This document shows positions 7,271 through 17,597 of a stretch of DNA of 38,232 nucleotides, piece by piece (within the stretch, counting starts at the first letter, position 1; every line of letters starts with the position of its first letter). Both the position numbers and the translations under genes were made by a program. Under the pieces are notes generated by a model, which did no database searches, had not been told where the DNA came from, and saw nothing but the letters and a program-made list of their open reading frames with translations. Origin of the DNA: an uncultured Bacteroidota bacterium (lineage in GTDB: Bacteria > Bacteroidota > Bacteroidia > Flavobacteriales > Flavobacteriaceae); contig CABYPD010000013.1 of the NCBI GenBank assembly GCA_902520835.1, positions 1 through 38,232 of the forward strand. Direction: 5' to 3'.

Positions 7271-10162
7271 ATGAAGAGAATTTTGTCTTTGATGGCTGTA
7301 CTTTTAAGCACATTCATCTACGCACAAACAACTGTAACTGGTACTATTGTCTCTGAGGACAATACACCAATTCCAGGTGCAAATGTTGTATTTGATGCAA
7401 CTACAGGTGCAGTTTCTGACTTTGACGGTAATTTTACTATTGTTGTCAACGCATCTCCGCCCTTTGATTTAACAATTTCAAGCATAGGATTTGAAGCTTC
7501 TACTATCAGTGTTTCTGCTGATAATCTTTCAATTGATGTTATCTTGTCGGACTCTACTAATCTTTTAGATGAAGTAGTACTATCCGCTTCGAGAACACCT
7601 GAAAGATTATTTGAATCACCAGTCACAGTTGAAAGGTTTGACTACAAAGATATTGCTCAATCAACAGGTTCTAGCTTTTATCAAAGTTTAGAAAATTTAA
7701 AGGGTGTTCAAATTAATCAAGGAGCTATGCTCTTACCGATTGTTAATACAAGAGGTTTTTCAACCATTGATAACACAGGTTTTGTTCAATTAGTTGATGG
7801 TATGGATAATGCTGCTCCAGGATTAAACTTTGCTGCAGGAAATTTAGTAGGTATTAATGAAATTGACATTCAAAGTGTTGAGCTTTTACCCGGTGCTGCT
7901 TCTGCTTTATATGGTGCAAATGCTATCAAAGGTATAATGTTGATGAACAGTAAGAGTCCTTTTGATTTTCCAGGCTTTAGTGCATATGTTAAAAGTGGAG
8001 TTACTAGCTCAGATAATGGTGGTGATAATTCATATTATGATGCAGCTGTTAGATTGGCGAAAAACTGGAATGATAAGTTTGCTTTGAAAGCCGTAGTTAG
8101 TATAGTTGAAGGGACTGATTGGGTTGCTGGAGACTACAGAGATAGAAATCTTCTTGAAGGTGGAGAAACTCCACTCACAGTTGAAGAACAAATGTTTTTG
8201 CCTACATATAGTGGTGTAAATGTTTATGGAGGCATTACTCAGACTTTTGATATGACTACTCTTTTTAGAGCTAATGTATTGCCTGTTTTTGTACAACAGG
8301 GACTTTTAAGCAATGCTCAAGCAGCAGGTGTTGATGCTATTTTTGGAGCTTTTGCTCCTGAGTATTTTGGTACGCAATCTGTAGTTAATACTGGTTACAA
8401 AGAAATGGAGCTTCACGATGGTGGAACCTCAAGTTTCAAAGTTGATTTATCAGCGCATTATAGAATTGATGGAAATAAAGAATTAATTTGGAATTCTAAA
8501 ATTGGAAATGGTAATACTATTTATCATGCAACAAACAGAAATAATTTAAAAAACTTTGGTCTTCAACAACATAAAATTGAATATAGAACACCAAAACTTA
8601 CTGCGAGAGCTTATACAACTATTGAGGATTCAGGAAATACTCATGATATGTTTTTCCTTGGATTAAGAGTTGCAAATGCTCAACCGGGGGGAATTTTAGG
8701 TTGGTTTGGAAATTACCTAAATCAATATTTTACTGATGCAGCAGGACTTATAAATCCTAACCCACAAACTGCTTTAAATACAATTCTTGGCGGTATTCAA
8801 CAAGGTGTTACAAGTTTTGACGATTTATTAGCTTCCATGGGAAAAAATGATCTACCTGCTCATAAATCTGCGAGATTATTTGCTAATCAAAATATGTTAA
8901 AGCCTGGCTCAGAAGCTTTCAATAATGCTTTATATAATGCTACTACAACTCCAATTGGTTCTGGAGGTGCTGCAATTATTGATCAATCGAAAGCGAATAG
9001 TGTTGAAGTTAATTATAATCTAGGAGATTTAGTACCTAGTTTTGATTTGACCGTTGGAGGTGCATATAGAAATTATGTTCTAAGATCAAATGGGTCTTTA
9101 TTCTCAGATTATGATTCTCCTATTAAGTTTAATGAAATAGCGTTTTATACCCAGGCTCAAAAACAATTATTTGATGGTGCTGTTAAGCTTACAGGATCTA
9201 TCAGATACGACAAAAGTGAATTTCTGGATGGTAATTTTACTCCTAGATTAGGTGCTTTAGTTTATTTAAGCCCAAGACATAACATTAGAGCTTCTTATCA
9301 AACTGGATTTAGAAATCCATCATCTCAAGATTTATATATAAGCTTAGATGTTGCTCAAGCTGTATTAATTGGTACTTCACCTGACTCAATTGATAGATTT
9401 AGAATGGATCTTACAGGAAGCTCATCATTAAATTCATACACAGTTACTGGTGATATGGTTCAAAACAATTCATACACTAGAGCAGCTGCACTTGGTGTTT
9501 TTGAAAAAGCTGAGCTTGATAATGTACAGCCTGAATTTGTTAAGACTAAGGAGTTTGGATATAGATATAATGGAAAAAAAGTTTCTGTAGACATTTCTGC
9601 ATATTGGAGTAAGTTCACAGACTTTATTACTGAAGTTCAAGTAGTAACCCCTCTTTATGGTAGTGTTGGTGATGTTACTGGAATGGGTGCAGTCGCTGCT
9701 GGTGATTTTAGAGTATTTAGTTGGAATACAAATACGAATGATGAAGTCACAACTAAGGGAATCTCTGCTGGAGTTGATGCTAGATTAGGAAAGTTTGATA
9801 TTGGATCGAGTATAAGTTATAATGAACTTAAAAGCGATAATCAAGATCCTGATTTTGTTTCTTATTTTAATACTCCTCCAATCAGAGCTAAATTTTCTTT
9901 TGGTTCTATTAATCTAACTGATAAATTTGGTTTTAATGTTTCTGCAAGGTATCATAATGATTTCAGATGGGAAGGAACTTTCTTGACGCACGATATACCT
10001 GAAAATTTAACTTTTGATGCATCATTAAATTTTGATGTGCCTGACCTAAAAGGTAAGATTAAAGTTGGTGCTGTTAATATCTCTGGTGATGATTATATTC
10101 CTTATGCAGGAGGTGGTATGATTGGTAGCACATATTATGTACAATATACTTTAAATCCATAA
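7271..10162 (+). CDS. TonB-dependent receptor with carboxypeptidase-regulatory-like N-terminal domain
   Basis: The 963-aa protein begins with a signal peptide (MKRILSLMAVLLSTFIYAQ). A CarboxypepD_reg-like beta-sandwich covers about residues 20-100 (VTGTIVSEDNTPIPGANVVF, DFDGNFTI). A TonB box-like segment (LLDEVVLSAS) and plug domain follow at about 100-230 (VELLPGAASALYGANAIKG), then a 22-strand barrel to a final strand ending in YYVQYTLNP. It is not SusC-like in length and no susD neighbour exists, so glycan uptake is unlikely. The substrate cannot be read from the sequence. It sits downstream of an exbB/exbD operon and is closed by a good terminator. Confidence 0.88.
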   Translation: MKRILSLMAVLLSTFIYAQTTVTGTIVSEDNTPIPGANVVFDATTGAVSDFDGNFTIVVNASPPFDLTISSIGFEASTISVSADNLSIDVILSDSTNLLDEVVLSASRTPERLFESPVTVERFDYKDIAQSTGSSFYQSLENLKGVQINQGAMLLPIVNTRGFSTIDNTGFVQLVDGMDNAAPGLNFAAGNLVGINEIDIQSVELLPGAASALYGANAIKGIMLMNSKSPFDFPGFSAYVKSGVTSSDNGGDNSYYDAAVRLAKNWNDKFALKAVVSIVEGTDWVAGDYRDRNLLEGGETPLTVEEQMFLPTYSGVNVYGGITQTFDMTTLFRANVLPVFVQQGLLSNAQAAGVDAIFGAFAPEYFGTQSVVNTGYKEMELHDGGTSSFKVDLSAHYRIDGNKELIWNSKIGNGNTIYHATNRNNLKNFGLQQHKIEYRTPKLTARAYTTIEDSGNTHDMFFLGLRVANAQPGGILGWFGNYLNQYFTDAAGLINPNPQTALNTILGGIQQGVTSFDDLLASMGKNDLPAHKSARLFANQNMLKPGSEAFNNALYNATTTPIGSGGAAIIDQSKANSVEVNYNLGDLVPSFDLTVGGAYRNYVLRSNGSLFSDYDSPIKFNEIAFYTQAQKQLFDGAVKLTGSIRYDKSEFLDGNFTPRLGALVYLSPRHNIRASYQTGFRNPSSQDLYISLDVAQAVLIGTSPDSIDRFRMDLTGSSSLNSYTVTGDMVQNNSYTRAAALGVFEKAELDNVQPEFVKTKEFGYRYNGKKVSVDISAYWSKFTDFITEVQVVTPLYGSVGDVTGMGAVAAGDFRVFSWNTNTNDEVTTKGISAGVDARLGKFDIGSSISYNELKSDNQDPDFVSYFNTPPIRAKFSFGSINLTDKFGFNVSARYHNDFRWEGTFLTHDIPENLTFDASLNFDVPDLKGKIKVGAVNISGDDYIPYAGGGMIGSTYYVQYTLNP

Positions 10163-10188
10163 ACACATATCAACATAATATTGTTAAT

Positions 10189-10215
10189 AAAGGCGTCTGT
10201 TAGGCGCCTTTTTTT
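10189..10215 (+). terminator. rho-independent terminator after the 963-aa TonB receptor gene
   Basis: The 7-bp stem AAAGGCG (10189-10195) pairs with CGCCTTT (10205-10211) around a 9-nt loop and runs into a T tract to 10215. It lies 27 nt after the receptor stop and separates it from atpD. Confidence 0.85.
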
Positions 10216-10250
10216 ATGAGTTTTAGCTAAAAATAATTCAATATTCTACA

Positions 10251-10258
10251 TATATTTG
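10251..10258 (+). promoter_or_regulatory. candidate -7 promoter element of atpD-atpC
   Basis: TATATTTG matches TAnnTTTG exactly. It lies just after the preceding terminator and 36 nt before the atpD ATG, leaving a leader of about 30 nt. Confidence 0.6.
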
Positions 10259-10276
10259 CACATCGAATACAAGTAA

Positions 10277-11809
<1,533 letters not shown>

Positions 11810-11814
11810 TTTAT

Positions 11815-12087
11815 ATGTTTATTGAAATTGTTAGTCCTGAAAAAACCATCTTCACTGGAAATATTACTAGTGCTTATCTTCCTGGATCTGAAGGTTTTTT
11901 TCAAATTTTAGATAATCATGCTCCAATTGTTTCAACATTAAAAAACGGAATAATTGAATTAAAAGGTGATTTTCAAGAAGATACATCTAAAAATCTTTCA
12001 CTCCTTGGTGGAAATAAGGCTTCTCTTGAAATTGAGTCTGGTGTTGTTGAAATGAAGAACAATAAACTAATAATTTTAGTTGATTAA
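11815..12087 (+). CDS. atpC: ATP synthase F1 subunit epsilon (short form)
   Basis: The 90-aa protein corresponds to the N-terminal beta-sandwich of epsilon (MFIEIVSPEKTIFTGNITSA, PGSEGFFQILDNHAPIVSTL, the last being the family signature). The C-terminal two-helix domain of the ~135-aa enterobacterial protein, which can inhibit ATP hydrolysis, is absent. Short epsilon subunits are normal for this phylum, so this is not a truncation. It lies 5 nt after atpD and is co-transcribed. Its stop is followed directly by a run of 17 T. Confidence 0.95.
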   Translation: MFIEIVSPEKTIFTGNITSAYLPGSEGFFQILDNHAPIVSTLKNGIIELKGDFQEDTSKNLSLLGGNKASLEIESGVVEMKNNKLIILVD

Positions 12088-12104
12088 TTTTTTTTTTTTT
12101 TTTT
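12088..12104 (+). repeat. homopolymer of 17 T between atpC and a TonB receptor start
   Basis: Seventeen consecutive T begin right after the atpC TAA and end inside the TTG start codon of the next gene. There is no stem before it, so it is not a standard terminator. A tract this long would be prone to length change by slippage. Confidence 0.9.
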
Positions 12105-13920
12105 GAACATCTTCAATAGATTTTTCTTTTTACTTTTCTCAATCTCAGTCTTCTCACAAACTGTTAACCTTGATGAGGTTGTTGTTTTAGACTCAAAAAT
12201 TAGTATTCCTTTTTCAGTTAAATATAGATCAGTTGAAATAATTGACTCACAAATGATAATTGAAAGTGGAGCTAGAAATTTAATTGATTTACTACAGCAA
12301 ATTAATGGATTAGATATTAGAAGACAAGGTGTCGCCGGGACTCAAGCTGATCTTTACATCAGAGGAGGTGGTTTTGATCAAACTTTACTTTTGATTGATG
12401 GTATGAAAATGGATGATGTTCAGACAGGGCATCATACTTTAAATTTATTATTACCCATACAATTAATTGATCGAATTGAAATAATTAAAGGTCCAGCTTC
12501 TAGAATTTTTGGTCAGAATGCATATAATGGTGCAATTAATATAGTAACAAAAGAATTGCCGGAAAGTGAAAATAACCAGTTTGAGATATTTCTTGGAGAT
12601 ATTTCATATGGATCAAATGAAAATTTTAATTTTTCAATCAATTCATTATTAAGACTTAAAGATAAGCATAGCTCTTTATTTACCTTTTCAAGGGGTAAAT
12701 CTGATGGTTACAGATATAACACTGACTTTGTCAATGATTTTATGTTTTTCAAATCTGAAATTAAAACCTCAAAAAATCCGATACAAATTATTAGTGGATT
12801 TAGTGAAAAAAAATTCGGTGCTAATGGTTTTTATGCTATTCCTACAGCAGTTGATCAGTATGAAGAAACTCAAGCTAGTTTTTTTGGAATTAAGACTTTT
12901 TTTGAAAAAAATAATTTATTATTTAAACCTAAGTTTTATTGGAGAAGAGGTCAAGATGAATATATATATATAAGAAACAACCCATCAGTATATAGAAATC
13001 TTCATATCTCAAATAAATTATATTTTGATTTTGATTTTTCAAAGTTTTACGACTCTAGCACTATAAATTTTGGATTAAATTTTTCAAAATCCATCATTTC
13101 AAGTAACAATTTAGGAGATCATGAAAGATTTACATCAACACTTTACGCAGACTATAGTATTGAATCAAAAAATAAAAAACTTAAATTTTCACCTGGATTC
13201 TCTATCTCTCATTTCTCAGATTTATCCTTTCATTTTTTTCCAGGATTTGATATTGGTTTTGATTTAACTGAAAAGTTTAATTTATATGCCAATTATGGAA
13301 AAACATACAGAATTCCTACTTATACTGATTTATATTATAATGATAGAAATACAATTGGTAATTCTGAACTAGAACCAGAGCATGCTATTACTAATGAAAT
13401 TGGATTTAAATATAATTTTAATAACATAAAGATTTATAGCTCTTATTTTGTTAGGAAATCTAATAATATAGTTGATTATGTAAAACAAGCAGAAGAAGAC
13501 AAATGGAAAGCGACTAATATAAGAAATTTAAATACTGATGGTTTAGAGTTTAATTTCTCCTACTCTTTCAATAACCAAAGTAATTTCAATATAGCTTATA
13601 CATATTTATTTGATGAATCATATGTAAACGATTTTAATTTTTCTAAATATTCTATTAATTCTTTAAGACATCAACTAAACTCTAAGATTATATTAAACTA
13701 TTCAGATAGATTATTTCAGACCTTTATGTTTAAGTACGGTGAGAGGTCTAATAAATTCTCTCACAAAGTTTTAGATATTAGTTTGAATTATAAATTATCA
13801 AATAAAAATTATTTTTTTATTAACGTAAATAATTTATTTAACGAGAATTATTATGAGACTAACCTTGTTCCTATGCCAGGAAGAAATTTTTTATTTGGTA
13901 TAATACTTTACTTCGATTAA
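12103..13920 (+). CDS. TonB-dependent receptor without regulatory-like domain
   Basis: The 605-aa protein has a TTG start (12103-12105) chosen because it opens directly into a signal peptide (MNIFNRFFFLLFSISVFSQ), and the only upstream in-frame codons are poly-Phe after the atpC stop. A TonB box-like VNLDEVVVLDS is followed by a plug domain (about residues 40-155: LIDLLQQINGLDIRRQG, DLYIRGGGFDQTLLLIDGMK, IEIIKGPASRIFGQNAYNGA). The barrel then ends in MPGRNFLFGIILYFD. Size and layout resemble BtuB/FepA-type receptors for cobalamin or siderophores, but the substrate is not determinable. It may be read through from atpD-atpC, as I see no terminator or clear promoter between them. Confidence 0.87.
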   Translation: MNIFNRFFFLLFSISVFSQTVNLDEVVVLDSKISIPFSVKYRSVEIIDSQMIIESGARNLIDLLQQINGLDIRRQGVAGTQADLYIRGGGFDQTLLLIDGMKMDDVQTGHHTLNLLLPIQLIDRIEIIKGPASRIFGQNAYNGAINIVTKELPESENNQFEIFLGDISYGSNENFNFSINSLLRLKDKHSSLFTFSRGKSDGYRYNTDFVNDFMFFKSEIKTSKNPIQIISGFSEKKFGANGFYAIPTAVDQYEETQASFFGIKTFFEKNNLLFKPKFYWRRGQDEYIYIRNNPSVYRNLHISNKLYFDFDFSKFYDSSTINFGLNFSKSIISSNNLGDHERFTSTLYADYSIESKNKKLKFSPGFSISHFSDLSFHFFPGFDIGFDLTEKFNLYANYGKTYRIPTYTDLYYNDRNTIGNSELEPEHAITNEIGFKYNFNNIKIYSSYFVRKSNNIVDYVKQAEEDKWKATNIRNLNTDGLEFNFSYSFNNQSNFNIAYTYLFDESYVNDFNFSKYSINSLRHQLNSKIILNYSDRLFQTFMFKYGERSNKFSHKVLDISLNYKLSNKNYFFINVNNLFNENYYETNLVPMPGRNFLFGIILYFD

Positions 13921-13936
13921 ATTTAATAATCATAAT

Positions 13937-14401
13937 TTATTGGAGTTCATTTATTTTATTAAAAATTTTATCTTTTTCCCATCCTCTGTATACTAAATAA
14001 TCGAAAATTTTCTTTTTTCTTGTAACAATATTTAGATTTTTATATTTATTGTTTATTCTTTGAAAGAGATTGCAAAATTTTTCTTCATAATCATTCTCAT
14101 CCAATTCACTTAATCCTAGTTTGATATTTCTATCGGACAACCTCCTTCTTTTTAACTCTAATTTAATTCTATTTCTACCCCAATTTTTGAATTTGAATTT
14201 ACCTCTACTGAACGATTTTGCAAATCTGGTTTCATTTAAATAGTCTTCATTAATTAATTCAGCAATTAAACTTTCTTTTTCATCACATTTTGCATTGTAC
14301 GAATTAATTTTATTTAACACTTCGTAATGACATCTTTCCTGATATGAGCAAAAGTATTGCATTTTAAATTTGAGCTCATTATAGGATAATTTATTTTTCA
14401 T
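13937..14401 (-). CDS. recX: RecX family regulatory protein
   Basis: The 154-aa protein has the helical three-repeat RecX pattern. The first repeat is LKFKMQYFCSYQERCHYEV. The central motif has YLNETRFAKSFSRGKFKFK, WGRNRIKLELKRRRLSD. The last repeat ends VYRGWEKDKI. Proteins of this family bind RecA filaments and limit recombinase activity. RecA itself is not in the window. It lies 42 nt downstream of RNase G, but a strong terminator separates them. It converges with the TonB receptor on the plus strand (16 nt gap). Confidence 0.8.
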   Translation of the reverse strand: MKNKLSYNELKFKMQYFCSYQERCHYEVLNKINSYNAKCDEKESLIAELINEDYLNETRFAKSFSRGKFKFKNWGRNRIKLELKRRRLSDRNIKLGLSELDENDYEEKFCNLFQRINNKYKNLNIVTRKKKIFDYLVYRGWEKDKIFNKINELQ

Positions 14402-14420
14402 TCAAAATAATATAAAAAAA

Positions 14421-14445
14421 AAAGCGGCATATAGCCGCTTTTTTT
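14421..14445 (-). terminator. rho-independent terminator after rng
   Basis: AGCGGC (14423-14428) and GCCGCT (14434-14439) form a GC-rich stem around a 5-nt loop, extended by A/T runs on both sides. On the minus strand the 5' A run overlaps the rng stop codon and the hairpin ends in a T run. It can also work on the plus strand. Confidence 0.85.
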
Positions 14446-15994
14446 AGTAATTATTAATTTTTCCTTTAGCATTAAAAAATCTATAGTGTAAATATGTATA
14501 AGAATCTCTAGGTATTATTTTAATCCATTTCCTATGGTTATAAAGCCATTTAAATCTTATAGATATCAATCCTTTTGTTAAATATGCAGCAATAAAAGGA
14601 TGAACGTGCAACCTTAATTTACTTTTCGTAACGTTTGAATTTTTTAAGATTTTTTCTAAAGAGTTTTGAATTTTATCTAAAATAACAATAGGTGCTTCAA
14701 TTTTTCCCAAACCATTTGGGTTATCTTCTTTTGTCTTGATGTTCATTTCAGGACGCACTCTTTGTCTAGTCATTTGTATTAAACCAATTTTACTTGGTGG
14801 AAGAATCTTGTGTTTAGCTCTATCAGATTCCATGACAGTTTTAAAATGATCGAATAGTTTTCTTCTATTTTCAGGATTAACCATATCGATGAAATCTATA
14901 ACAATAATTCCACCCATATCTCTCAATCTTAATTGTCTCGCGATTTCCGTTGCAGCAATTAAATTAACTTCAAGGGCTGTTTCTTCTTGATTATTACTTT
15001 TATTTGATCTATTTCCGCTATTTACATCTACTACATGTAATGCTTCAGTATGTTCAATTATAAGATAAGCACCTTTACTCATTGAAACAGTTCTACCAAA
15101 AGCTGTTTTTATCTGACGTTCAATATTGAAATGTTCAAAAATAGGTGTATCTGATTTGTAATATTTTACAATAGATTTCTTCTTAGGAGCAATTTGTTCA
15201 ATGTAATCTTTTACTTCGTAACATAGATTTTTATTGTTTGAATAAACACCAGTAAATTTATCATCAAATAAATCTCTTAAAATTGATGAGGATCTATTTA
15301 ATTCATTTAAAATTCTTGAGGGTGTTTTAGCTCCTTTGATTTTTTTAGAAAGATTTACCCACTGATTATTTAAATTTTGTAAATCTTTTTTTAATTCAGC
15401 TATTTTTTTACTCTGTGCAACAGTTCTAACAATTACTCCAAAACCTTTTGGTTTTAATTCCTCAATTAAAGATTTTAATCTTTTTCTTTCTTCTTTACTT
15501 TTAATTTTTTGAGAAACGGAAACTCTATTCGAAAAAGGAACTAATACTAAAAATCTACCAGCAAATGATAATTCTGAGCTGATTCTAGGTCCTTTTGTGG
15601 ATATTGGTTCCTTGATAATTTGAACAATTAGAGTCTGATTTGCAGAAAGCACATCATCAATTGAACCTTTTTTATCAATTTCTTTTTCAAAATTGAATTT
15701 ATCAAGTGAGAAGTTTTTAATTTTTCCTTCTCTAACTAATTTTGTGTATTTTAATAGAGTTTTAACTCTTGGACCTAAATCATGATAGTGTAGAAAAGCA
15801 TCCTTTTCATACCCAACATTTAAAAATGCTGCATTAAGTCCAGTAATTGTTTTTTTTATACTGGCGATAAATATATCCCCAACATTAAACTTATTGTTGT
15901 CTTTTTCTTTATGTAATTCAATAAGCTTTCCGTCATGCAGGAGAGCAAAATCAACCGCTGAATTAATTGAACGAATAATTATTTCTTTATTCAC
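14444..15994 (-). CDS. rng: ribonuclease E/G family protein (RNase G-like)
   Basis: The 516-aa protein has an N-terminal S1-like RNA-binding region (VGDIFIASIKKTITGLNAAFLNVGYEKDAFLHYHDL, about residues 35-70 read in two parts). The RNase E/G catalytic core follows, with FEHFNIERQIK, the first conserved acidic site VDVNSG and the second IVIDFIDMVNPENR, and then LIQMTRQRVRP. The C-terminus lacks the long scaffold tail of RNase E, so it is the short RNase G form. The Zn-link CPxC motif of RNase E is not seen. It acts in rRNA maturation and mRNA decay. It follows HU and a 29-residue protein on the same strand after an 84-nt gap holding an inverted repeat. Confidence 0.9.
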   Translation of the reverse strand: MNKEIIIRSINSAVDFALLHDGKLIELHKEKDNNKFNVGDIFIASIKKTITGLNAAFLNVGYEKDAFLHYHDLGPRVKTLLKYTKLVREGKIKNFSLDKFNFEKEIDKKGSIDDVLSANQTLIVQIIKEPISTKGPRISSELSFAGRFLVLVPFSNRVSVSQKIKSKEERKRLKSLIEELKPKGFGVIVRTVAQSKKIAELKKDLQNLNNQWVNLSKKIKGAKTPSRILNELNRSSSILRDLFDDKFTGVYSNNKNLCYEVKDYIEQIAPKKKSIVKYYKSDTPIFEHFNIERQIKTAFGRTVSMSKGAYLIIEHTEALHVVDVNSGNRSNKSNNQEETALEVNLIAATEIARQLRLRDMGGIIVIDFIDMVNPENRRKLFDHFKTVMESDRAKHKILPPSKIGLIQMTRQRVRPEMNIKTKEDNPNGLGKIEAPIVILDKIQNSLEKILKNSNVTKSKLRLHVHPFIAAYLTKGLISIRFKWLYNHRKWIKIIPRDSYTYLHYRFFNAKGKINNY

Positions 15995-16029
15995 AATTAA
16001 TTGTTTTAAGTTATACTTTATTTTACTAA

Positions 16030-16048
16030 GAATCTCATTTGGAGATTC
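16030..16048 (-). promoter_or_regulatory. perfect 7-bp inverted repeat in the leader of rng
   Basis: GAATCTC and GAGATTC flank a 5-nt loop, 36 nt upstream of the rng start codon. No T run follows, so it is not a terminator. In an rng transcript it would form a hairpin in the 5' leader. A regulatory role is inference. Confidence 0.45.
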
Positions 16049-16078
16049 GATGTCAATGAACTTATATCGTAAAAGAAA

Positions 16079-16168
16079 TTATTTCTTTTTGTGTCTGTTT
16101 GCTCTACTCCTTTTTTTTCTTTTGTGAGTAGCGACCTTGTGTCTTTTTCTTTTTTTTCCGCTCGGCAT
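16079..16168 (-). CDS. 29-residue Lys/Arg-rich protein between HU and rng
   Basis: An ATG at 16168 opens a 29-codon frame beginning MPSGKKRKRHKVATHKRKKR and ending RANRHKKK, closed by TAA at 16079-16081. About 60 percent of residues are Lys or Arg and there are three His. The start lies 4 nt after the HU stop, so it is translationally linked to HU. I recall near-identical tiny proteins (MP-G-KKRKRHKVATHKRKKR) at this place in other Bacteroidota, which supports a real gene. The composition fits a small ribosomal protein or nucleic-acid-binding peptide. A Bacteroidota-specific ribosomal protein is possible; I cannot confirm the identity. Confidence 0.8.
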   Translation of the reverse strand: MPSGKKRKRHKVATHKRKKRSRANRHKKK

Positions 16169-16172
16169 AAAT

Positions 16173-16454
16173 TTAATTATTAATTTTTACATCATCAACA
16201 AATACCCTTGCAGGTTTAAATGCTGGAACAGAATGAGCAGGTATTTTAATTGTTGTATTTTTAGAAATATTTCTACCAGTTTTTTCAGCTCTTTGTTTTA
16301 CAATGAAACTACCAAAACCCCTTAAATACACATTTTCACCCTCACTCAAAGAGTTTTTTACTTCTTCCATAAAATTCTCGATTGTTGCAAGTACTTCATT
16401 TTTTTCTAAACCAAGATTAACCGAAATTTTACTTACTAATTCTGCTTTTGTCAT
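16173..16454 (-). CDS. HU/IHF family DNA-binding protein
   Basis: At 93 aa the protein has the full length and pattern of the HU/IHF fold. The N-terminal helices are MTKAELVSKISVNLGLEKNE and VLATIENFMEEVKNSLSEG. The family signature NVYLRGFGSFIVKQRAEKTGRNI comes next (here FGSF and the R-x-GRN turn). A DNA-bending arm carries the proline (KIPAHSVPAFKPAR). It bends DNA and compacts the nucleoid. It is divergent from mutY across a 98-nt gap and leads the HU-29 aa protein-rng string. Confidence 0.93.
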   Translation of the reverse strand: MTKAELVSKISVNLGLEKNEVLATIENFMEEVKNSLSEGENVYLRGFGSFIVKQRAEKTGRNISKNTTIKIPAHSVPAFKPARVFVDDVKINN

Positions 16455-16485
16455 TTTTTATTAATTTGTTATAATATTCGGTTGC

Positions 16486-16493
16486 CAAATATA
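16486..16493 (-). promoter_or_regulatory. candidate -7 promoter element of the HU gene
   Basis: On the minus strand this is TATATTTG, an exact TAnnTTTG match, 31 nt before the HU ATG. No -33 TTG is evident. Confidence 0.55.
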
Positions 16494-16552
16494 TAAATTT
16501 ATATTCTAAAAAATTATTATTATCATTCTTTATTTAATTTAAAAATTATAGT

Positions 16553-17587
16553 TTGTCAATTAAAAATTTTACAAAAAAATTACTTGTTTGGTATGACTTA
16601 AATAAAAGAGATTTACCATGGAGAAATTCAATCAACCCCTATATTATCTGGGTTTCTGAAATAATACTTCAACAGACAAGGATTGAACAAGGTTTGCCAT
16701 ATTTTAAAAAATTTATTAACAAATACCCTAATGTATTTGAATTATCAAAAGCTAATCTTGATGAATTGATGAATGTTTGGCAGGGTTTGGGTTATTATAG
16801 TAGAGCAGTAAATATGTATAAATCTTCTAAAATCATCGTTCAAGAATTTTCTGGTGATTTTCCTGTCAGCTATGAATCACTTATTAAACTTCCTGGTATT
16901 GGAGATTATACAGCTTCAGCAATAAGTTCCATTTGTAATAATGAATGTAAGATTGTAGTTGATGGAAATGTTATGCGACTTTTTAGTAGGTTATTTAATT
17001 TAAAAAAGGAAGTTAATAGTATTGGGCTAAAAAATCAAATTAAGTTTATTGGAGATAAGTTAATTTCAAAATCAAAACCAGGAAATTTTAATCAGGCCTT
17101 AATGGATTTTGGATCTATGATATGTTCTCCAAAGAATTATAAGTGTGGTAATTGTATATTTTCAAAAGACTGTATCGCTTTCAAAAATAATACTATAGAT
17201 TTCTTACCTCTAAAAAAAGCTAAAGTTAAAATTAAAACAAGGTATTTCAATTATCTGATTGGATTATCTAATAATGATAAAGTGAAAATTATAAAAAGAA
17301 ATAAAAAAGATATTTGGCAAGGCCTTTATGAGTTTCCTCTCATTGAGACTAATCATGAAATTGATTTATCGCAAACTGAAAAAAAATTTGAAAAAATTGG
17401 TTATTTCAAGGCTGAAAATGTAATAAAAAAATTAACAATTAATCATAAGTTAACCCACCAAAATTTACATATATATTTTTGGATTTTTAAAACTTATTTT
17501 GAAGATAATAATTGTATTAAAATTAATGATCTTGAATCATATCCTTTCCCCAAACCATTATTTGAAATTATTTCACAAATCAAATAG
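16553..17587 (+). CDS. mutY: A/G-specific adenine glycosylase
   Basis: The 344-aa protein removes adenine mispaired with 8-oxoguanine. It has the catalytic Glu36 in WVSEIILQQT, the helix-hairpin-helix LPGIGDYTASAI, and the catalytic Asp137 in VDGNVMRLFSR. A 4Fe-4S cluster motif C-x6-C-x2-C-x5-C lies at residues 191-207. A C-terminal NUDIX-like 8-oxoG recognition domain follows (about 230-340, ending PFPKPLFEII). A TTG start at 16553 is chosen because the family N-terminus aligns there (MSIKNFTKKLLVWYDLNKRD) and no ATG is available upstream. It is followed by ssb, the order known from Flavobacterium. Confidence 0.93.
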   Translation: MSIKNFTKKLLVWYDLNKRDLPWRNSINPYIIWVSEIILQQTRIEQGLPYFKKFINKYPNVFELSKANLDELMNVWQGLGYYSRAVNMYKSSKIIVQEFSGDFPVSYESLIKLPGIGDYTASAISSICNNECKIVVDGNVMRLFSRLFNLKKEVNSIGLKNQIKFIGDKLISKSKPGNFNQALMDFGSMICSPKNYKCGNCIFSKDCIAFKNNTIDFLPLKKAKVKIKTRYFNYLIGLSNNDKVKIIKRNKKDIWQGLYEFPLIETNHEIDLSQTEKKFEKIGYFKAENVIKKLTINHKLTHQNLHIYFWIFKTYFEDNNCIKINDLESYPFPKPLFEIISQIK

Positions 17588-17597
17588 TAATCTTTAC

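Noticed and set aside
13917-13945. AT-only inverted repeat between the convergent receptor and recX genes (TAAATT/AATTTA) as a two-way terminator
   Set aside because: Six A/T pairs without G or C would be too weak, and such repeats are expected by chance at this base composition.
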